Source: Rhizobium herbae (GTDB lineage Bacteria; Pseudomonadota; Alphaproteobacteria; Rhizobiales; Rhizobiaceae). From it: a stretch of 64,000 bases of DNA. Under the pieces are notes generated by a model. It was given only the letters and a program-made list of their open reading frames with translations, was not told the origin of the DNA and made no database searches. The DNA lies in assembly GCF_019511375.1 (NCBI RefSeq), contig NZ_JAEUAO010000004.1, forward strand, positions 124,001 to 188,000. The letters run 5' to 3'. The position numbers were made by a program, and so were the translations under genes. Shown piece after piece: positions 62,161 to 64,000 of the stretch; position 1 is the stretch's first letter; every line of letters starts with the position of its first letter.

Positions 62161-63150
62161 TCAGGCGGCGATATCGACCACGCCGCAATCGCCGGCTTCC
62201 GAGCCGAAAGCGAGTTGCCGGCCGTTCTTGCTCCAGGCCATGGCGGTGATGGCGCCCTTGCCGGGGCGGCGCAGCAGCACTTCCTTGCTGTCTGCGAAGC
62301 GGACGACGAGGATCATGCCGTCGGCATAGCCGATTGCCGCGATCTCCTCGACCGGGTGGCAGGCGACCTGGGTGACCATGATATTGGCGCGGGTGCCGAG
62401 TTCGAGCGGCGCCTTGCCCATCGGTCCGTCCTTGGCCTGGAAAGGCCAGACGATGGCAGCTGGTGCCCCGGAGGAAGCGAGCCATTTGCCCTTGACCGAC
62501 CAGGATGTCGATTTCACCTTGGCCGGATAGCCGGTCATGCGCATGTGGCGCGTTTCGGCGCCGGGCTTGGTGTCGAGCTTCCAGCCGTGCAGGGCGTTTT
62601 CCTGCATGGTGGTGACGACGAAGCGGCCGTCGGGCGAGAAGGTGACGCCGGTATGGGCGCCCTTCCATTCAAGTGCCGTCGGCTGCCCGGCCATTGCGAC
62701 CCAGTGGAGCGACACGCCGTTGTAACGGGCAAGCGCGATGCGCATCCCCTTTGGCGCGAAGGCGATGCCTTCGACGGTGCGCTCCTCGGTGAAATCCTTG
62801 ACAGAACCGTCGGCGAGGCGGACATGCGCCGTCTTGCCGTAGGCATAGCCGACAGACCCCTGCGGGCCGGCGGCGACCTGAGAGATCCATTTGCGCGGGA
62901 CGCTGGCGATTTCGGTCGTCGTCCCGTCCGCCTTGACGCGCAGCACCTTGCCGTCCTCGCCGCCGGTCAGCAGCGTGTCGGTCGCTTCGTCGCGCACGCA
63001 GCAGAGAAGGCCATCGTGGGCTTTCACGGTCTTGTGGCCATGGTCGAGGCGATGGATCAGGCCGGAGGATTCGGCAAAGAACGGCACTTCGCCGAGAAAG
63101 GCCACGCCCGCGACGTGGCCTTCGAGATCAAGGGGAGCAACTGTCGGCAT
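62161..63150 (-). CDS. WD40-repeat beta-propeller protein
   Basis: A 329-residue cytoplasmic beta-propeller with about six or seven degenerate WD40-like blades (VTFSPDGRFVVTTMQENALH, LLTGGEDGKVLRVKADG, AMAWSKNGRQLAFGSEAG). The start ATG shares a base with the stop of the COG0523 gene, so the two are coupled. In Rhizobiales this pair tends to lie with zinc-uptake genes under Zur; I know that from family context, and no Zur box is visible in the window. It may be a scaffold for metal delivery. Confidence 0.88.
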   Translation of the reverse strand: MPTVAPLDLEGHVAGVAFLGEVPFFAESSGLIHRLDHGHKTVKAHDGLLCCVRDEATDTLLTGGEDGKVLRVKADGTTTEIASVPRKWISQVAAGPQGSVGYAYGKTAHVRLADGSVKDFTEERTVEGIAFAPKGMRIALARYNGVSLHWVAMAGQPTALEWKGAHTGVTFSPDGRFVVTTMQENALHGWKLDTKPGAETRHMRMTGYPAKVKSTSWSVKGKWLASSGAPAAIVWPFQAKDGPMGKAPLELGTRANIMVTQVACHPVEEIAAIGYADGMILVVRFADSKEVLLRRPGKGAITAMAWSKNGRQLAFGSEAGDCGVVDIAA

Positions 63151-64000
63151 CAGTGCGCTGCGGCCTCGGCGGGAGTGGCCTCGCAGGCCTTGAAGGTGCG
63201 TTCGAGCTTCTCGCGGTCAAGCTCGCGGCCGATGAAGACGAGGCGGCTTTCGCGCTTCTCGCCGTCCTTCCACCGCCGCTGGTGGTCGCCCTCGATGATC
63301 ATGTGCACACCCTGGACGACATAGCGTTCCTCGTCGCCCTTGAAGGCGATGATGCCCTTGAGCCGCAGGATGTTCGGGCCTTCCGTCTGGGTGATCTTCT
63401 GGATCCAGGGGAAGAAACGGTCCGGATTCATCTCGCCGCCGCGCAGCGAAACGGATTGCACCGTGACGTCGTGGATCGGCGAGGGGCCGTGGTCATGATG
63501 ATGGTGGTCATGGCCATGATGGTCGTGATCATGATGGTGGTGGTCGTGGGTGCAATCCGGGCCACAGGCGTGGTCATGATCGTGGTCGTGATCGTCCTGA
63601 TCGAGAAAATGCGGGTCGTTTTCCAGCGCCCGTTCCAGATTGAAGGCACCCTGGTCGAGAACCTTCGTCAGGTCGATCTCGGAGCGTTCGGTCCGATGGA
63701 TGCGGGCGGTCGGGTTGATGACGCGGACGGTTGCCTCGACCTTCGCCAGTTCTTCCGGCGTCACCAGGTCGGTCTTGTTCAGGAGCACGACATCGGCAAA
63801 GGCGATCTGGTCTTCCGCTTCGCGGCTGTCCTTGAGGCGCAACGGCAGATGCTTGGCGTCGACGAGCGCGACGACCGCGTCGAGCTCGGTCTTGGCGCGC
63901 ACATCGTCGTCCATGAAGAAGGTCTGGGCAACGGGGACGGGATCGGCAAGGCCGGTGGTTTCGACGATGATCGCATCGAAGCGGCCGGGACGACGCATCA
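63150..64000 (-). CDS. COG0523/CobW-family metallochaperone GTPase (5' end outside window)
   Basis: The C-terminal 283 residues of a COG0523 GTPase. The Walker A and CxCC metal site are missing only because the start lies beyond base 64000. Visible are the Walker-B-like IIVETTGLADP, the guanine motif LLNKTDL and the CobW C-terminal domain. Between them is a long His/Asp-rich stretch with C-x3-C (HDHACGPDCTHD), suited to zinc. It should deliver or ration metal, most likely zinc, rather than cobalt. Coupled to the WD40 gene. Confidence 0.92.
   Translation of the reverse strand, partial: MRRPGRFDAIIVETTGLADPVPVAQTFFMDDDVRAKTELDAVVALVDAKHLPLRLKDSREAEDQIAFADVVLLNKTDLVTPEELAKVEATVRVINPTARIHRTERSEIDLTKVLDQGAFNLERALENDPHFLDQDDHDHDHDHACGPDCTHDHHHHDHDHHGHDHHHHDHGPSPIHDVTVQSVSLRGGEMNPDRFFPWIQKITQTEGPNILRLKGIIAFKGDEERYVVQGVHMIIEGDHQRRWKDGEKRESRLVFIGRELDREKLERTFKACEATPAEAAAH

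Noticed and set aside
63480..63600. Short tandem CATGATGGTGG-like repeats resembling a repeat array
   Set aside because: They encode the His/Asp-rich metal loop of the COG0523 protein, so they are coding, not CRISPR or satellite DNA.
1..64000. tRNA, rRNA, CRISPR, insertion sequences and prophage
   Set aside because: No tRNA T-arm pattern, rRNA segment, spaced direct repeats, transposase or phage protein was recognised by eye; a dedicated scan could still find a tRNA.

Overview
The window is GC-rich, densely coded DNA that looks chromosomal and fits the Rhizobiaceae (Rhizobium/Agrobacterium/Ensifer relatives). The reasons are an aerobic cob cluster next to a pha-type Na+(K+)/H+ antiporter operon, six RIME-like intergenic palindromic elements, alphaproteobacterial promoter shapes (CTTGA-N17-CTATAT-like), and a long leader in front of an alphaproteobacterial ornithine decarboxylase. 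The genus cannot be resolved from sequence alone. No phage, insertion sequence, CRISPR, rRNA or tRNA was recognised.

Region by region. 1-5690: aerobic cobalamin ring genes cobG (truncated by the window edge), cobH, cobI, cobJ, an antisense cobK, cobL and cobM, mostly with overlapping stop/start codons. 5701-11718: convergent pha/mrp antiporter operon (AB fusion, C, D, E, F, G). 12208-17016: a TolC/NodT-type outer membrane lipoprotein, a CHASE-PAS-GGDEF-EAL membrane protein and a small DUF3008-type protein. 17062-22072: ATP-dependent DNA ligase with its metallo-beta-lactamase exonuclease, a nucleoside hydrolase and a DadA-like oxidase. 22330-28123: an uncharacterised membrane-anchored protein, a DUF1328 peptide, lysS, gltX and a TerC-family membrane protein. 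28292-32202: TetR regulator with a divergent HlyD/DHA2 efflux pair and two operators.

32601-48354 is a carbohydrate region: a LacI regulator, xylB and xylA; a cytoplasmic globin-coupled chemoreceptor followed by a decayed copy of the xylA 3' end; then a VOC protein, a LacI regulator with a divergent sugar ABC transporter, a TIM-barrel isomerase/epimerase, a Gfo/Idh/MocA dehydrogenase and a GH1 beta-glucosidase. Near-identical 14-bp operators stand before the isomerase-dehydrogenase unit and before the glucosidase, so these look like one glycoside-uptake and degradation system.

48371-57745: TrhO tRNA hydroxylase, a VOC protein and a YafY/WYL regulator sharing a candidate operator, a split CHAD/CYTH pair, KDPG aldolase, a DUF533 protein, a GNAT enzyme, and a NicO-type metal exporter with its DUF1007 partner, then a LysR regulator. 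57746-64000: ornithine decarboxylase with a roughly 400-nt leader, a GNAT enzyme, OmpW behind an FNR/FixK-like box, a small Glyoxalase_8-like protein, and a WD40 protein overlapping a His-rich COG0523 metallochaperone GTPase that runs off the right edge.
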